From Protaetiibacter sp. SSC-01 (GTDB lineage Bacteria; Actinomycetota; Actinomycetes; Actinomycetales; Microbacteriaceae): a stretch of DNA of 64,000 bases. Both the position numbers and the translations under genes were made by a program. Each line of letters starts with the position of its first letter. Position 1 is the first letter of the stretch. Below, in pieces: positions 44,767 to 53,096 of the stretch. The notes under the pieces are model-generated. The model searched no databases. It was given only the letters and a program-made list of their open reading frames with translations, and was not told the origin of the DNA. The stretch lies in contig NZ_CP059987.1 in the NCBI RefSeq assembly GCF_014483895.1, positions 1,612,001-1,676,000 of the forward strand, in the 5' to 3' direction.

Positions 44767-46142
44767 GCGCCGCCTCCCGCCCGATCGGCGAGGCGCGCCC
44801 GCAGCCGCTCCTGAACCCGGTTGCCGGTCGTGAGCGCGTTGTGCACGCTGTGGAGGTTGAACACGACGTCGGCGCCGGCGACGTCGATCCGCTCGGCGGG
44901 CTCCGTCTCCGACTCGAGCGTAACGATGCGCGCGGGGTCGACACCCGCGATCGCGAGACGCAGCGCCTGGTCGTAGCGGCGGTTGCCGCCCACGACGAGC
45001 TGCTCGATGCTCTCGTCGGCGAGGTACTCGTAGTCGGCGTCGTAGATCCAGGCCGTGTTCTCGACCTCGTTCTCGCGCTCGCTCCACTCGTCGATCGTCA
45101 TGACGACGGCCTTGCGGCCCGGGAACGACCGCAGGTACTCGAAGGCGCGCGAGCACGCGACGCCCACGAGTCCCTTCGTGAGGAGGCGTACGAGCAGCGC
45201 GTCGCCGATGCGCTCGGACGCGAACCGGGTCGTCGGCGGCGCGAGGGTGTCGAAGGCGCGCACGATGCGGTCGCGCGGCACCTCGAGCACGTCGAGCACC
45301 GCCGCGACGGCGATCTCGTTGTAGACGTTGACGATGTTGTCGTTGACGAGCCGCGCCTCGCGGGCGTCGCCGTCGAGGTCGAGCACGACGCGCTCGCCCG
45401 CGGGGTCGATGTCGCGCGCGCGGTAGGCGGCCTCGGGCGAGCGGAAGCCGCACGCCGGGCAGTGGGCGCGGCCGATGTGGTTGAAGCGCCAGTGGTCCCA
45501 CGCGAGGCGCGTGTCGCACACGGGGCACGTCATGGCGTCGAGCGCGGCGCCCGTCGGGGCGTCGGTGTCGCTCGGCAGGCGATCGACCGCGAAGTGCACG
45601 CGCGGGTTGGCCTCGCCGCCGAGCGACGACGCGATGAGGTCGTCGGCGTTGAGCACGAGCGTCGTCTGCTCGGAGAGCTCCGAGCTGAGGATCCACGCGA
45701 TGTACTCGGGGTGGGCGTTGCGCTTGATGGAGTCGCGCGTGAGGTTGGTGCAGACGAGCACGTCGGGTCGCAGCCCCGGCAGCACGAGGCGCCCCGAGCG
45801 CTCGTCGAGCTCGAACACCCCGACGTCGGCACGCGGCCGGCCGCGCCAGTCGACGGCGGCGATGAGCGCCGCCGCGATGCCCGGCGCGAGGTTCGACCCC
45901 GTTCGGTTGCTCGCGACCGTGAGCCCCTCGCCGAGAAGCGCCTCGGCGAGCAGGTTCGACACGGTCGTCTTGCCGTTCGTGCCCGTCACCGCGATGACGC
46001 GCTTCGGGTGCTGCACGGCGCCCAGGATGCCCGGGTGGATGCGGCGGGCGATCTTGCCGGGCACGTGCGTCCCCTGACGCCCGATGGCCCGCAGCAGGCC
46101 GGCCGCGAGCTTGGCAGCCCAGACGGCCAGCAGCACGCGCAC
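44763..46142 (-). CDS. MurT-like Mur ligase
   Basis: 459 residues. Mur ligase core with the ATP loop VTGTNGKTT (residues 52-60), the MurT-specific zinc ribbon Cys206-Cys209/Cys228-Cys231 (CPVC, CPAC) and a DUF1727-type C-terminal domain (NTAWIYDADYEY at 362-373). Canonical MurT motifs of that last domain (a KNPAG-type loop, NDxxADGxDxSW and the ANYTA-type end) are replaced by TKGLVGVA, IDEWSERENEVENTAW and FNLHSVHNA. It should still activate a carboxylate with ATP, presumably the alpha-carboxyl of D-Glu in the stem peptide. The amine donor is open. GTG start, with AAGGGG overlapping the sigA stop 10 bp upstream, suggests cotranscription with sigA. Confidence 0.85.
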   Translation of the reverse strand: MRVLLAVWAAKLAAGLLRAIGRQGTHVPGKIARRIHPGILGAVQHPKRVIAVTGTNGKTTVSNLLAEALLGEGLTVASNRTGSNLAPGIAAALIAAVDWRGRPRADVGVFELDERSGRLVLPGLRPDVLVCTNLTRDSIKRNAHPEYIAWILSSELSEQTTLVLNADDLIASSLGGEANPRVHFAVDRLPSDTDAPTGAALDAMTCPVCDTRLAWDHWRFNHIGRAHCPACGFRSPEAAYRARDIDPAGERVVLDLDGDAREARLVNDNIVNVYNEIAVAAVLDVLEVPRDRIVRAFDTLAPPTTRFASERIGDALLVRLLTKGLVGVACSRAFEYLRSFPGRKAVVMTIDEWSERENEVENTAWIYDADYEYLADESIEQLVVGGNRRYDQALRLAIAGVDPARIVTLESETEPAERIDVAGADVVFNLHSVHNALTTGNRVQERLRARLADRAGGGA

Positions 46143-46152
46143 GCGGCGCCCC

Positions 46153-47559
46153 TTACTCGAGGTAGTCCCGCAGCGACTGCGAGCGGCTCGGGTGACGCAG
46201 CTTCGCCATCGTCTTCGACTCGATCTGACGGATGCGCTCGCGCGTCACGCCGAAGGTGTCGCCGATCTGGTCGAGCGTCTTCGGCATCCCGTCTCCGAGG
46301 CCGAAGCGCATGCGGATGACGCCCGCCTCGCGCTCCGAGAGCGAGTCGAGGAGCGACTCGAGCTGCTTCTGCAGCATCGTGAAGCCCACGGCGTCGGCCG
46401 GGACGACCGCCTCGGTGTCCTCGATGAGGTCGCCGAACTCGCTGTCGCCGTCCTCGCCGAGCGGGGTGTGCAGCGAGATCGGCTCGCGGCCGTACTTCTG
46501 CACCTCGATGACCTTCTCCGGGGTCATGTCGAGTTCCTTCGACAGCTCCTCGGGGGTGGGCTCGCGGCCCAGGTCCTGCAGCATCTGGCGCTGCACGCGG
46601 GCGAGCTTGTTGATGACCTCGACCATGTGCACGGGGATGCGGATCGTGCGGGCCTGGTCGGCCATCGCGCGCGTGATCGCCTGGCGGATCCACCACGTCG
46701 CGTAGGTCGAGAACTTGAAGCCCTTGGTGTAGTCGAACTTCTCGACGGCGCGGATGAGGCCGAGGTTCCCCTCCTGGATGAGGTCGAGGAACTGCATGCC
46801 ACGGCCCGTGTAGCGCTTCGCGAGCGACACGACGAGGCGGAGGTTGGCGCCCAGCAGGTGGTTCTTGGCGCGCTGGCCGTCGCGCGCGACCCAGGAGAGC
46901 TCGCGACCGAGCTGGCTGCGCTTCTCCTGGTCGGTCATGTGCGAGAGCTTCTCCTCGGCGAAGAGACCGGCCTCGATGCGCATCGCGAGCTCGACCTCCT
47001 GCTCCGCGTTGAGGAGGGCGACCTTTCCGATCTGCTTGAGGTAGTCCTTGACGGGGTCGGCCGTCGCGCCCGTGATGGCGGCGGAGTAGACGGGGACCTC
47101 GTCGTCCTCGTCCGTCATCGACAGACGCAGGGCGCCCGTCGGAAGCGGCTCGTCGCGCGCGGTCGAGACCTCCTCGGTCTCCTCGTCGTCGGACTCCTCC
47201 TCGGAGTCGTCCTTCGCCTCGGGGGTCTCCGGCTCCTCGGCCTCGTCGGCGTCGCCGTCGGCGGCGACCTCCTCGGTCGCCTCCTCGATGTCGCCGTCGA
47301 GCTCGAGCTCGGCGTCGTCCTCGAGCTCGTCGCTCTCGAGCTCCGGGTCCTTGGCCTTCGCCGCGGACGCCTTGCCCTTGGGGGCGGCCTTGGCCGGCGA
47401 CTTCTTCGCGGCGGGCTTGGCGGCAGCCTTCGCGGGCGCCTTGGCGGTGGTCTTCGTGGTGGTCTTGGTCGCCGACTTGGTGGTCTTGGCGGCGGCGGTG
47501 GTCTTCTCGCGGTCGTCCTTGACCGCTTCCTTCGTCGATGTGGAGCGGGGGGTGGCCAT
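46153..47559 (-). CDS. sigA: Primary RNA polymerase sigma factor
   Basis: 468 residues, ATG after AAAGGGG. The N-terminus is a Lys/Ala/Pro-rich tail (about 70 residues) followed by an acidic stretch. Region 1.2 starts at [11 protein letters not shown]. Region 2 contains [20 protein letters not shown] and [16 protein letters not shown], region 3 [13 protein letters not shown], and region 4 [20 protein letters not shown]. It directs transcription of housekeeping genes. The TANNNT -10 sequences of this window are its expected targets. The murT-like and gatD-like genes follow 10 bp downstream. Confidence 0.96.
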   Translation of the reverse strand: MATPRSTSTKEAVKDDREKTTAAAKTTKSATKTTTKTTAKAPAKAAAKPAAKKSPAKAAPKGKASAAKAKDPELESDELEDDAELELDGDIEEATEEVAADGDADEAEEPETPEAKDDSEEESDDEETEEVSTARDEPLPTGALRLSMTDEDDEVPVYSAAITGATADPVKDYLKQIGKVALLNAEQEVELAMRIEAGLFAEEKLSHMTDQEKRSQLGRELSWVARDGQRAKNHLLGANLRLVVSLAKRYTGRGMQFLDLIQEGNLGLIRAVEKFDYTKGFKFSTYATWWIRQAITRAMADQARTIRIPVHMVEVINKLARVQRQMLQDLGREPTPEELSKELDMTPEKVIEVQKYGREPISLHTPLGEDGDSEFGDLIEDTEAVVPADAVGFTMLQKQLESLLDSLSEREAGVIRMRFGLGDGMPKTLDQIGDTFGVTRERIRQIESKTMAKLRHPSRSQSLRDYLE

Positions 47560-47691
47560 GCTGACCCCTTTCGCGGGTGGGGAGGTGCGTCTGGGCAGTA
47601 CGTAGACCCGTGTCAAGTCCCCCACGCGATCGAGACGGGCTCTCGCCTGTCTGTCACGCGCGAGACGGGGATTCGACCGGGTCTCGGTTGT

Positions 47692-49032
47692 CTATTCTCG
47701 CACACGCGGGGGACGCCTCCCGACGCGCGCGCTGAAGAGTGCAACCCACAGGGGGGCTATCTGTATTCCCTCCTCCGCGGCGAGTCGCCTCCGGGCCCTC
47801 GTGCGGGTCCACAGCACGCCCACCGTGCCGACGAGCGCGACGAGGAAGACCGAGAAGAAGGCGTACCGGAACCCGTCGAGGCTGTAGAGCTCCGACGGCA
47901 GTCCGGATGCGACGCGCACGTCGTCGACGACGTCGAGCACCGCGCCGACGAGCAGCATCGCCACGAACCCGCCGACGAAGCCGCCCGAGTTCGCGATGCC
48001 CGTCGCCGAGCCGTGGGCGTGGCTCGGGTTCTCGCTGCGCGCGACGTCGAGGCCGATGAGCGACGCCGGCCCGCACACGCCCACTCCGAGGAAGAAGAGC
48101 GACACGAGCCACACGGGCGGAACTGGCTGCCACAGCAGCACGACGGCCCACACGAGGAACACGGCCCACGTGAGGGCGAGCACGACGTCGCTGCGACGCA
48201 GGGGATGCCGCGCGACGAGCAGGCCGATGACGGGGCCCGAGACGAGCGTGCCGACGACCATGAGGGAGAAGACGCCGGATGCCGTCCCCGCGTCGTAGCC
48301 GAGCCCCGCGGTGAGGAAGGGGTAGCCCCACAGGATGCCGAGCATCGTCGGCAGGGAGCCGCCGAGCAGGTGCGCCCAGAAGCCGAGACGCGTGCCGACA
48401 CGGCGGAGGCTCGCGCGCAATCCGAGCTCCGTGGGGTCGATCGCGGCGATCTCGGCCGTCGTCGTGAGCGCGGCACCCCGCCGCAGGAGGCCGGCCGCGA
48501 CGACGGCCGCGACGACGCTCGCACCGGCGGCGGCGAGGAAGCTCGGGGTCCAGCCCGCGAACCCGAGCAGGAGCGCGAAGGGGAAGGCCGAGACGATCTG
48601 CCCGAACTGCCCCGTCATCCCGACCCACTGCGAGAGCTGCGGGAGGATGCGCCCCTGGAACCACGCGGGCAGCAGGCGCAGGACGCTCACGAAGGTGGCC
48701 GCATCCCCCGTCCCGACGAGCACGCGCCCGAGGATCGCGAGCCCGACGCCGTCGGCGAAGGCGAGGGTCGCCTGGCCCGCCGCCATGACGACGGCGCCCG
48801 TGACGATGAGCACGGGCGCGCCGAACCTGTCGGCGAGCACGCCGACGGGGATCTGCAGCACGGCGTAGACGACGATCTGCACGACGGCGACGGCGGAGAT
48901 GACGGCCGCGCTCACCTCGAACCGCTCGGTGGCCTCGACTCCCGCGACGCCGAACGTCGTGCGCTGCAGCACGGCGACGAGGTATGCGAACGCGGCCCCG
49001 GCGAACACGAGCCAGGACCGCGCGGAGTTCAC
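47692..49032 (-). CDS. MFS transporter, substrate unknown
   Basis: 446 residues, 12 hydrophobic segments. Opening ARSWLVFAGAAFAYLVAVLQRTT, motif A-like GVLADRFGAPVLI, and a central loop near residue 210. It resembles the MFS group that includes nitrate and organophosphate-type antiporters, but no substrate motif is clear. GTG at 49032 lies 6 bases after TAGCCT, so it is probably leaderless. The gene sits between the PAC2 gene and sigA on the same strand. Confidence 0.85.
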   Translation of the reverse strand: MNSARSWLVFAGAAFAYLVAVLQRTTFGVAGVEATERFEVSAAVISAVAVVQIVVYAVLQIPVGVLADRFGAPVLIVTGAVVMAAGQATLAFADGVGLAILGRVLVGTGDAATFVSVLRLLPAWFQGRILPQLSQWVGMTGQFGQIVSAFPFALLLGFAGWTPSFLAAAGASVVAAVVAAGLLRRGAALTTTAEIAAIDPTELGLRASLRRVGTRLGFWAHLLGGSLPTMLGILWGYPFLTAGLGYDAGTASGVFSLMVVGTLVSGPVIGLLVARHPLRRSDVVLALTWAVFLVWAVVLLWQPVPPVWLVSLFFLGVGVCGPASLIGLDVARSENPSHAHGSATGIANSGGFVGGFVAMLLVGAVLDVVDDVRVASGLPSELYSLDGFRYAFFSVFLVALVGTVGVLWTRTRARRRLAAEEGIQIAPLWVALFSARVGRRPPRVRE

Positions 49033-49038
49033 TCCCCC

Positions 49039-49044
49039 AGGCTA
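49039..49044 (-). promoter_or_regulatory. -10 hexamer TAGCCT (leaderless) of the MFS gene
   Basis: TAGCCT, 6 bases, GTG at 49032. Confidence 0.55.
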
Positions 49045-49066
49045 CGCGGCGCCGCAGCCCCGTCTC

Positions 49067-49978
49067 TCAGGGGCGCGGCTCGTCGCGCCGGGTCGCGAGG
49101 AAGCGCTCGAGCTCGGCGGCGATCGTGTCGGCGCTCGGCAGCTCGCCGTCCTCGTCGACGAGGGGCGACGGGAGGGGGTTCTCCTCCATGTAGCTGTCGT
49201 GACGCTCCTCGAGCGTGCGCACGAGGCGCTCGAGCTCCGAGTTGCCCGTCACCTGCTCCTCGACCTTGAGCGTGAACTCGCGGCCCTCCTCGCGCAGCTC
49301 GTCCGTGGGCAGGATGAGCCCCGTCGCGGCGCCGATGCTCTCGAGCGCGGCGACCGCGGCGAGCGGGTACTCGGTGTCGGCGAGGTAGTGCGGCACGAGC
49401 AGCACGAAGCCCGCGGTCGGGTGGCCCGCCTCCTGAAGGCGGTACTCGAGCAGGTGCAGGATGTTGCCCGGCACCTGGGTGCGCGGGCGCCAGATCGAGA
49501 ACGCGTCGATGAGCTCCGTGCGGTTGCCGCTCACCGTCACGCCGATGGGGCGCGTGTGCGGCGTCGGCATCGGGATCGCGTTGATCCACGTCGTGTCGGC
49601 CACGTCGAACCGCTCGATGAGATCGATGACCGCGCGCGTGAACCCCTCCCAGCGGAAGTCGGGCTCGTAGCCGCTCAGCAGGAGGAAGGGCTGGTGGAGC
49701 TCGTCCTCGACGAGCGAGAGCACGAGCCGGGAGGGCTCGTAGGAGGCGAGGTGATCCTCGTCGAAGTACATGACGGGGCGGCGCGCGCGGTAGTCGAGCA
49801 GCGCGTCGTTGTCGAACACCACGAGGTCGCGCACGACGGGCAGTCCGCGCAGCAGCTCCGTGACCTGCGCGACCGCCGAACCGGAGTCGGTGAACCCCGT
49901 GAGACCGGCGACGAGATGCAATCCCGTGGGCACGTCGGAGACGTCTCCGACGACCTCGTAGAGCGGGTTCTCATCCAT
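49067..49978 (-). CDS. PAC2 family protein
   Basis: 303 residues. PAC2 (proteasome assembly chaperone 2-like) fold: GLHLVAGLTGFTDSGSAVAQ, LVVFDNDALLDYRARRP, FLLLSGYEPDFRWEGF and PHTRPIGVTVSGN. The C-terminus is a Glu-rich helix. PAC2 proteins are common in Actinobacteria, but their role is not settled, and no proteasome genes are in this window. Leaderless ATG 7 bases after TAGACT. Confidence 0.9.
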   Translation of the reverse strand: MDENPLYEVVGDVSDVPTGLHLVAGLTGFTDSGSAVAQVTELLRGLPVVRDLVVFDNDALLDYRARRPVMYFDEDHLASYEPSRLVLSLVEDELHQPFLLLSGYEPDFRWEGFTRAVIDLIERFDVADTTWINAIPMPTPHTRPIGVTVSGNRTELIDAFSIWRPRTQVPGNILHLLEYRLQEAGHPTAGFVLLVPHYLADTEYPLAAVAALESIGAATGLILPTDELREEGREFTLKVEEQVTGNSELERLVRTLEERHDSYMEENPLPSPLVDEDGELPSADTIAAELERFLATRRDEPRP

Positions 49979-49985
49979 GGCTCAG

Positions 49986-49991
49986 AGTCTA
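49986..49991 (-). promoter_or_regulatory. -10 hexamer TAGACT (leaderless) of the PAC2 gene
   Basis: TAGACT, 7 bases, ATG at 49978. Confidence 0.55.
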
Positions 49992-50068
49992 GAAGCCGCC
50001 CCGCGGGAGCCGCCGGATGACGGGGCCCGCGGCGTCATGCTCACAGCGAACAGGCGACAGCCGGGGAC

Positions 50069-50074
50069 TAGCCT
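50069..50074 (+). promoter_or_regulatory. -10 hexamer TAGCCT (leaderless) of pepA
   Basis: TAGCCT, 6 bases, ATG at 50081. Confidence 0.6.
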
Positions 50075-50080
50075 GACCGC

Positions 50081-51568
50081 ATGACCGCACCCGAGCTCTC
50101 CGTCACATCCGCCCCTCTCGCCGACATCGAGGCCTCGCTCCTCGTGCTCGGCGTGACGAAGGGTGCCGACGGTCCGGTGCTCGCGGACGACGTGCCGGCC
50201 GAGGTCGCCGAGCTCCTCTCCCCTCTCGGGGTGACGGGTGCCCCCGACGAGTTCCGCCGCGGCCCCGTGCTGCCGGGCGGACGCAGCCCCATCGCCTTCG
50301 TGGGCCTCGGCGCCGAGCCCGGCCGCGCCGCCATCCGCTCGGCCGCGGGCACCGCGGGGCGGCTCGCGAGCGGGCTCGAGTCGGTCGTGCTCGCGCTCCC
50401 CGTGGCCGACGACGAGACGGCGGAGGTCGCCCTCGAGTCGGCGGCGAGCGGCGCCTACGCCTACCTCGCCTACCGCACGGGCGACACCTCCGCGCGGCGC
50501 CCCGTCGGCAGCATCGCGCTGCGCGTGCCGGACGGGATCGACGGCGACGCCCTCGTCGCCGGCGCCGCAGCGACCGCGACCGCGACGCACCTCGTGCGCG
50601 ACCTCGTCAACGAGCCGGCATCCGATCTCTACCCCGAGACCTTCGTCGAGCGCGTCCGGCAGCTCGCCGACGGGCTGCCCGTCGAGGTCGAGGTGTACGA
50701 GCCCGAGCGTCTCGCCGCCGAGGGCTTCGGCGGCATCCTCGGCGTCGGGAGCGGCTCGAGCCGCGCACCCCGCCTCGTCGTCGTGCGCTACGCCCCCGAG
50801 GGTGCCGGGCAGCACCTCGCCGTCGTCGGCAAGGGCATCACGTACGACTCGGGCGGGCTCTCGCTCAAGCCGCCGGCCTCGATGGCGACCATGAAGTACG
50901 ACATGACGGGCGCCGCGACCGCGCTCGCGACGGTGCTCGACGCCGCCCGCCGCGGCACTCCCGTGCGCGTGACGGCGTGGCTGTGCCTCGCCGAGAACAT
51001 GCCGTCGGGCACGGCGCTGCGACCCGGAGACGTGCTGCGCACCTGGAGCGGCACGACGGTCGAGGTCACGAACACGGATGCCGAGGGTCGCGTCGTGCTC
51101 GCGGACGGCCTCGCGGCCGCCGCCGCCGAGCGCCCCGACCTGCTCGTCGACGTCGCGACCCTCACGGGGGCCGCGCGCGTCGCCATGGGCGAGCGCACCG
51201 TCGCCGTCATGGGCGACGAGCCCGCCGTCGAGCGGGTGCTCGCCGCGGCGGAGCGCGCCGACGAGGCCATGTGGCCGATGCCCCTCCCGCCCGAGCTGCG
51301 CTCGGTGCTCGACTCGGACATCGCCGACCTCGCAAATGCGAAGCTCGGCCACACGGCGGGCGGCATGCTCGTCGCCGGGCACTTCCTGCGCACCTTCGTG
51401 GGCGAGTCGGGCGGCGAGGGCCCCGGCGCGCGGATCGGCTGGGCGCACCTCGACATCGCGGGACCCGCCTACAACACCGGCGGCCCCTACGGCGCGGTCG
51501 GCAAGGGCCCCACCGGCGTCGCCGTCCGCACGCTCATCGGCCTGACGGCGGACCTCGCGGGAGCGTAG
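50081..51568 (+). CDS. pepA: Leucyl aminopeptidase
   Basis: 495 residues, cytosolic M17 aminopeptidase that removes N-terminal residues from peptides. The two-metal site is visible in VGKGITYDSGGLSLKP (Lys and Asp) and in the family signature NTDAEGRVVLADGL. The N-terminal regulatory domain is shorter and Ala-rich. A clear terminator follows, so the gene is its own unit. Confidence 0.95.
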   Translation: MTAPELSVTSAPLADIEASLLVLGVTKGADGPVLADDVPAEVAELLSPLGVTGAPDEFRRGPVLPGGRSPIAFVGLGAEPGRAAIRSAAGTAGRLASGLESVVLALPVADDETAEVALESAASGAYAYLAYRTGDTSARRPVGSIALRVPDGIDGDALVAGAAATATATHLVRDLVNEPASDLYPETFVERVRQLADGLPVEVEVYEPERLAAEGFGGILGVGSGSSRAPRLVVVRYAPEGAGQHLAVVGKGITYDSGGLSLKPPASMATMKYDMTGAATALATVLDAARRGTPVRVTAWLCLAENMPSGTALRPGDVLRTWSGTTVEVTNTDAEGRVVLADGLAAAAAERPDLLVDVATLTGAARVAMGERTVAVMGDEPAVERVLAAAERADEAMWPMPLPPELRSVLDSDIADLANAKLGHTAGGMLVAGHFLRTFVGESGGEGPGARIGWAHLDIAGPAYNTGGPYGAVGKGPTGVAVRTLIGLTADLAGA

Positions 51569-51580
51569 TAGGGTCGACTC

Positions 51581-51604
51581 GGCAAGGAACACCTTGCCCT
51601 TTTC
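51581..51604 (+). terminator. Intrinsic terminator of pepA
   Basis: GGCAAGG/CCTTGCC stem with loop AACA followed by CTTTT, 13 bases after the pepA stop. Confidence 0.85.
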
Positions 51605-51667
51605 CCGCTCCGCGACACCACCTATCTCGCGGGCAATCGACACGCGAAGCGCAAGGGAGTTTCTCCA

Positions 51668-53038
51668 GTGTCCGAGCAGACCTTCGACCTCGTCGTCCTG
51701 GGAGCGGGAAGCGGCGGATACGCCGCCGCCCTGCGCTACGCCCAGCTCGGCAAGTCCGTGGCCCTCATCGAGAAGGACAAGGTGGGCGGCACGTGCCTCC
51801 ACGTCGGGTGCATCCCGACGAAGGCCCTGCTCCACTCCGCCGAGGTCGCGGACGTCTCCCGCGAGGCCGCCAAGTACGGCGTCGCCACCCAGTTCGGCGG
51901 GATCGACATCGCCGCCGTCACGGCATACCGCGAGGGCATCGTCGCCGGCAAGTGGAAGGGCCTCCAGGGCCTCATCAAGGGCCGCGGCATCACGACGATC
52001 GAGGGCACCGGCCGCCTGACCTCGCCGAACACGGTGCAGGTGGGCGACCAGGTCATCCGCGGCACCAACGTCATCCTCGCCACGGGCTCCTACTCGCGCA
52101 CGCTCCCCGGTCTCGAGATCGGCGGGCGCGTCATCACCTCGGAGCAGGCCCTCGCGCTCGACTTCGTGCCGAAGAAGGTCGCCGTCCTCGGCGGCGGCGT
52201 CATCGGCGTCGAGTTCTCGAGCGTCTGGAAGAGCTGGGGCGCCGACGTCACGATCATCGAGGCGCTCCCCCACCTCGTCCCCAACGAGGACGAGTCGATC
52301 TCGAAGCACTTCGAGCGCGCGTTCCGCCGCCGCGGCATCGAGTTCAAGCTCGGCGTGCGCTTCTCGGGCGTGACGCAGAACGAGAACGGCGTCGTCGTCT
52401 CCCTCGAGAACGGCGAGACCGTCGAGGCCGACCTGCTGCTCGTCGCGGTGGGCCGCGGCCCGCTCACGGCGAACATGGGCTTCGAGGAGGTCGGCGTGCA
52501 GCTCGACCGCGGCTTCGTCGTCGTCGACGACAAGCTCCAGACGACGGTTCCCGGCGTCTACGCCGTCGGCGACATCGTGCCCGGCCTGCAACTCGCGCAC
52601 CGCGGCTTCCAGCAGGGCATCTACGTCGCGGAGGTGCTCGCGGGCCTCGACCCCGTCAAGGTGGAGGACGTCAACATCCCCAAGGTCACCTACTCCGACC
52701 CCGAGGTCGCCTCGGTGGGTCTCACGCAGGCCAAGGCGGAGGAGCAGTACGGCGCCGAGAACATCACGGCCGTCGAGTACAACCTCGCGGGCAACGGCAA
52801 GAGCCACATCATCGGCACGTCGGGCGTCATCAAGGCGATCCGCGTCAACGACGGCCCCGTCGTCGGCGTGCACATGATCGGCGCGCGCGTGGGCGAGCTC
52901 ATCGGCGAGGCGCAGCTCGTCGTCGACTGGGACGCCTACCCCGAGGACATCGCCCCCTACATCCACGCCCACCCGACTCAGAACGAGGCGCTCGGCGAGG
53001 CCTTCCTGGCCCTCGCAGGGAAGCCTCTGCACGGCTGA
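51668..53038 (+). CDS. lpdA: Dihydrolipoyl dehydrogenase (E3)
   Basis: 456 residues, GTG after AAGGGAG. FAD-dependent enzyme that reoxidises dihydrolipoamide in 2-oxo acid dehydrogenase complexes. FAD site VVLGAGSGGYAA, redox disulfide Cys43/Cys48 (GGTCLHVGCIP), NAD site AVLGGGVIGVEFSS, and C-terminal His-Glu dyad in HAHPTQNEALGEAF. It precedes the E2 gene by 58 bp. E1 is not adjacent. Confidence 0.96.
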   Translation: MSEQTFDLVVLGAGSGGYAAALRYAQLGKSVALIEKDKVGGTCLHVGCIPTKALLHSAEVADVSREAAKYGVATQFGGIDIAAVTAYREGIVAGKWKGLQGLIKGRGITTIEGTGRLTSPNTVQVGDQVIRGTNVILATGSYSRTLPGLEIGGRVITSEQALALDFVPKKVAVLGGGVIGVEFSSVWKSWGADVTIIEALPHLVPNEDESISKHFERAFRRRGIEFKLGVRFSGVTQNENGVVVSLENGETVEADLLLVAVGRGPLTANMGFEEVGVQLDRGFVVVDDKLQTTVPGVYAVGDIVPGLQLAHRGFQQGIYVAEVLAGLDPVKVEDVNIPKVTYSDPEVASVGLTQAKAEEQYGAENITAVEYNLAGNGKSHIIGTSGVIKAIRVNDGPVVGVHMIGARVGELIGEAQLVVDWDAYPEDIAPYIHAHPTQNEALGEAFLALAGKPLHG

Positions 53039-53048
53039 GTCCGACGGC

Positions 53049-53054
53049 TAAGCT
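53049..53054 (+). promoter_or_regulatory. Candidate -10 TAAGCT of odhB
   Basis: TAAGCT lies between lpdA and odhB, followed by the repeated word ACGGCTGAA and the AAGGAG ribosome site at 53083-53088. It may give odhB its own transcript in addition to readthrough from lpdA. Confidence 0.35.
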
Positions 53055-53096
53055 AGAACGACACGGCTGAACACGGCTGAATAAGGAGCATCACCG

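Noticed and set aside
46084-49269. Plus-strand frame of over 1000 codons
   Set aside because: Antisense to sigA and the MFS gene; composition is Arg/Glu/Asp/His-rich without domains.
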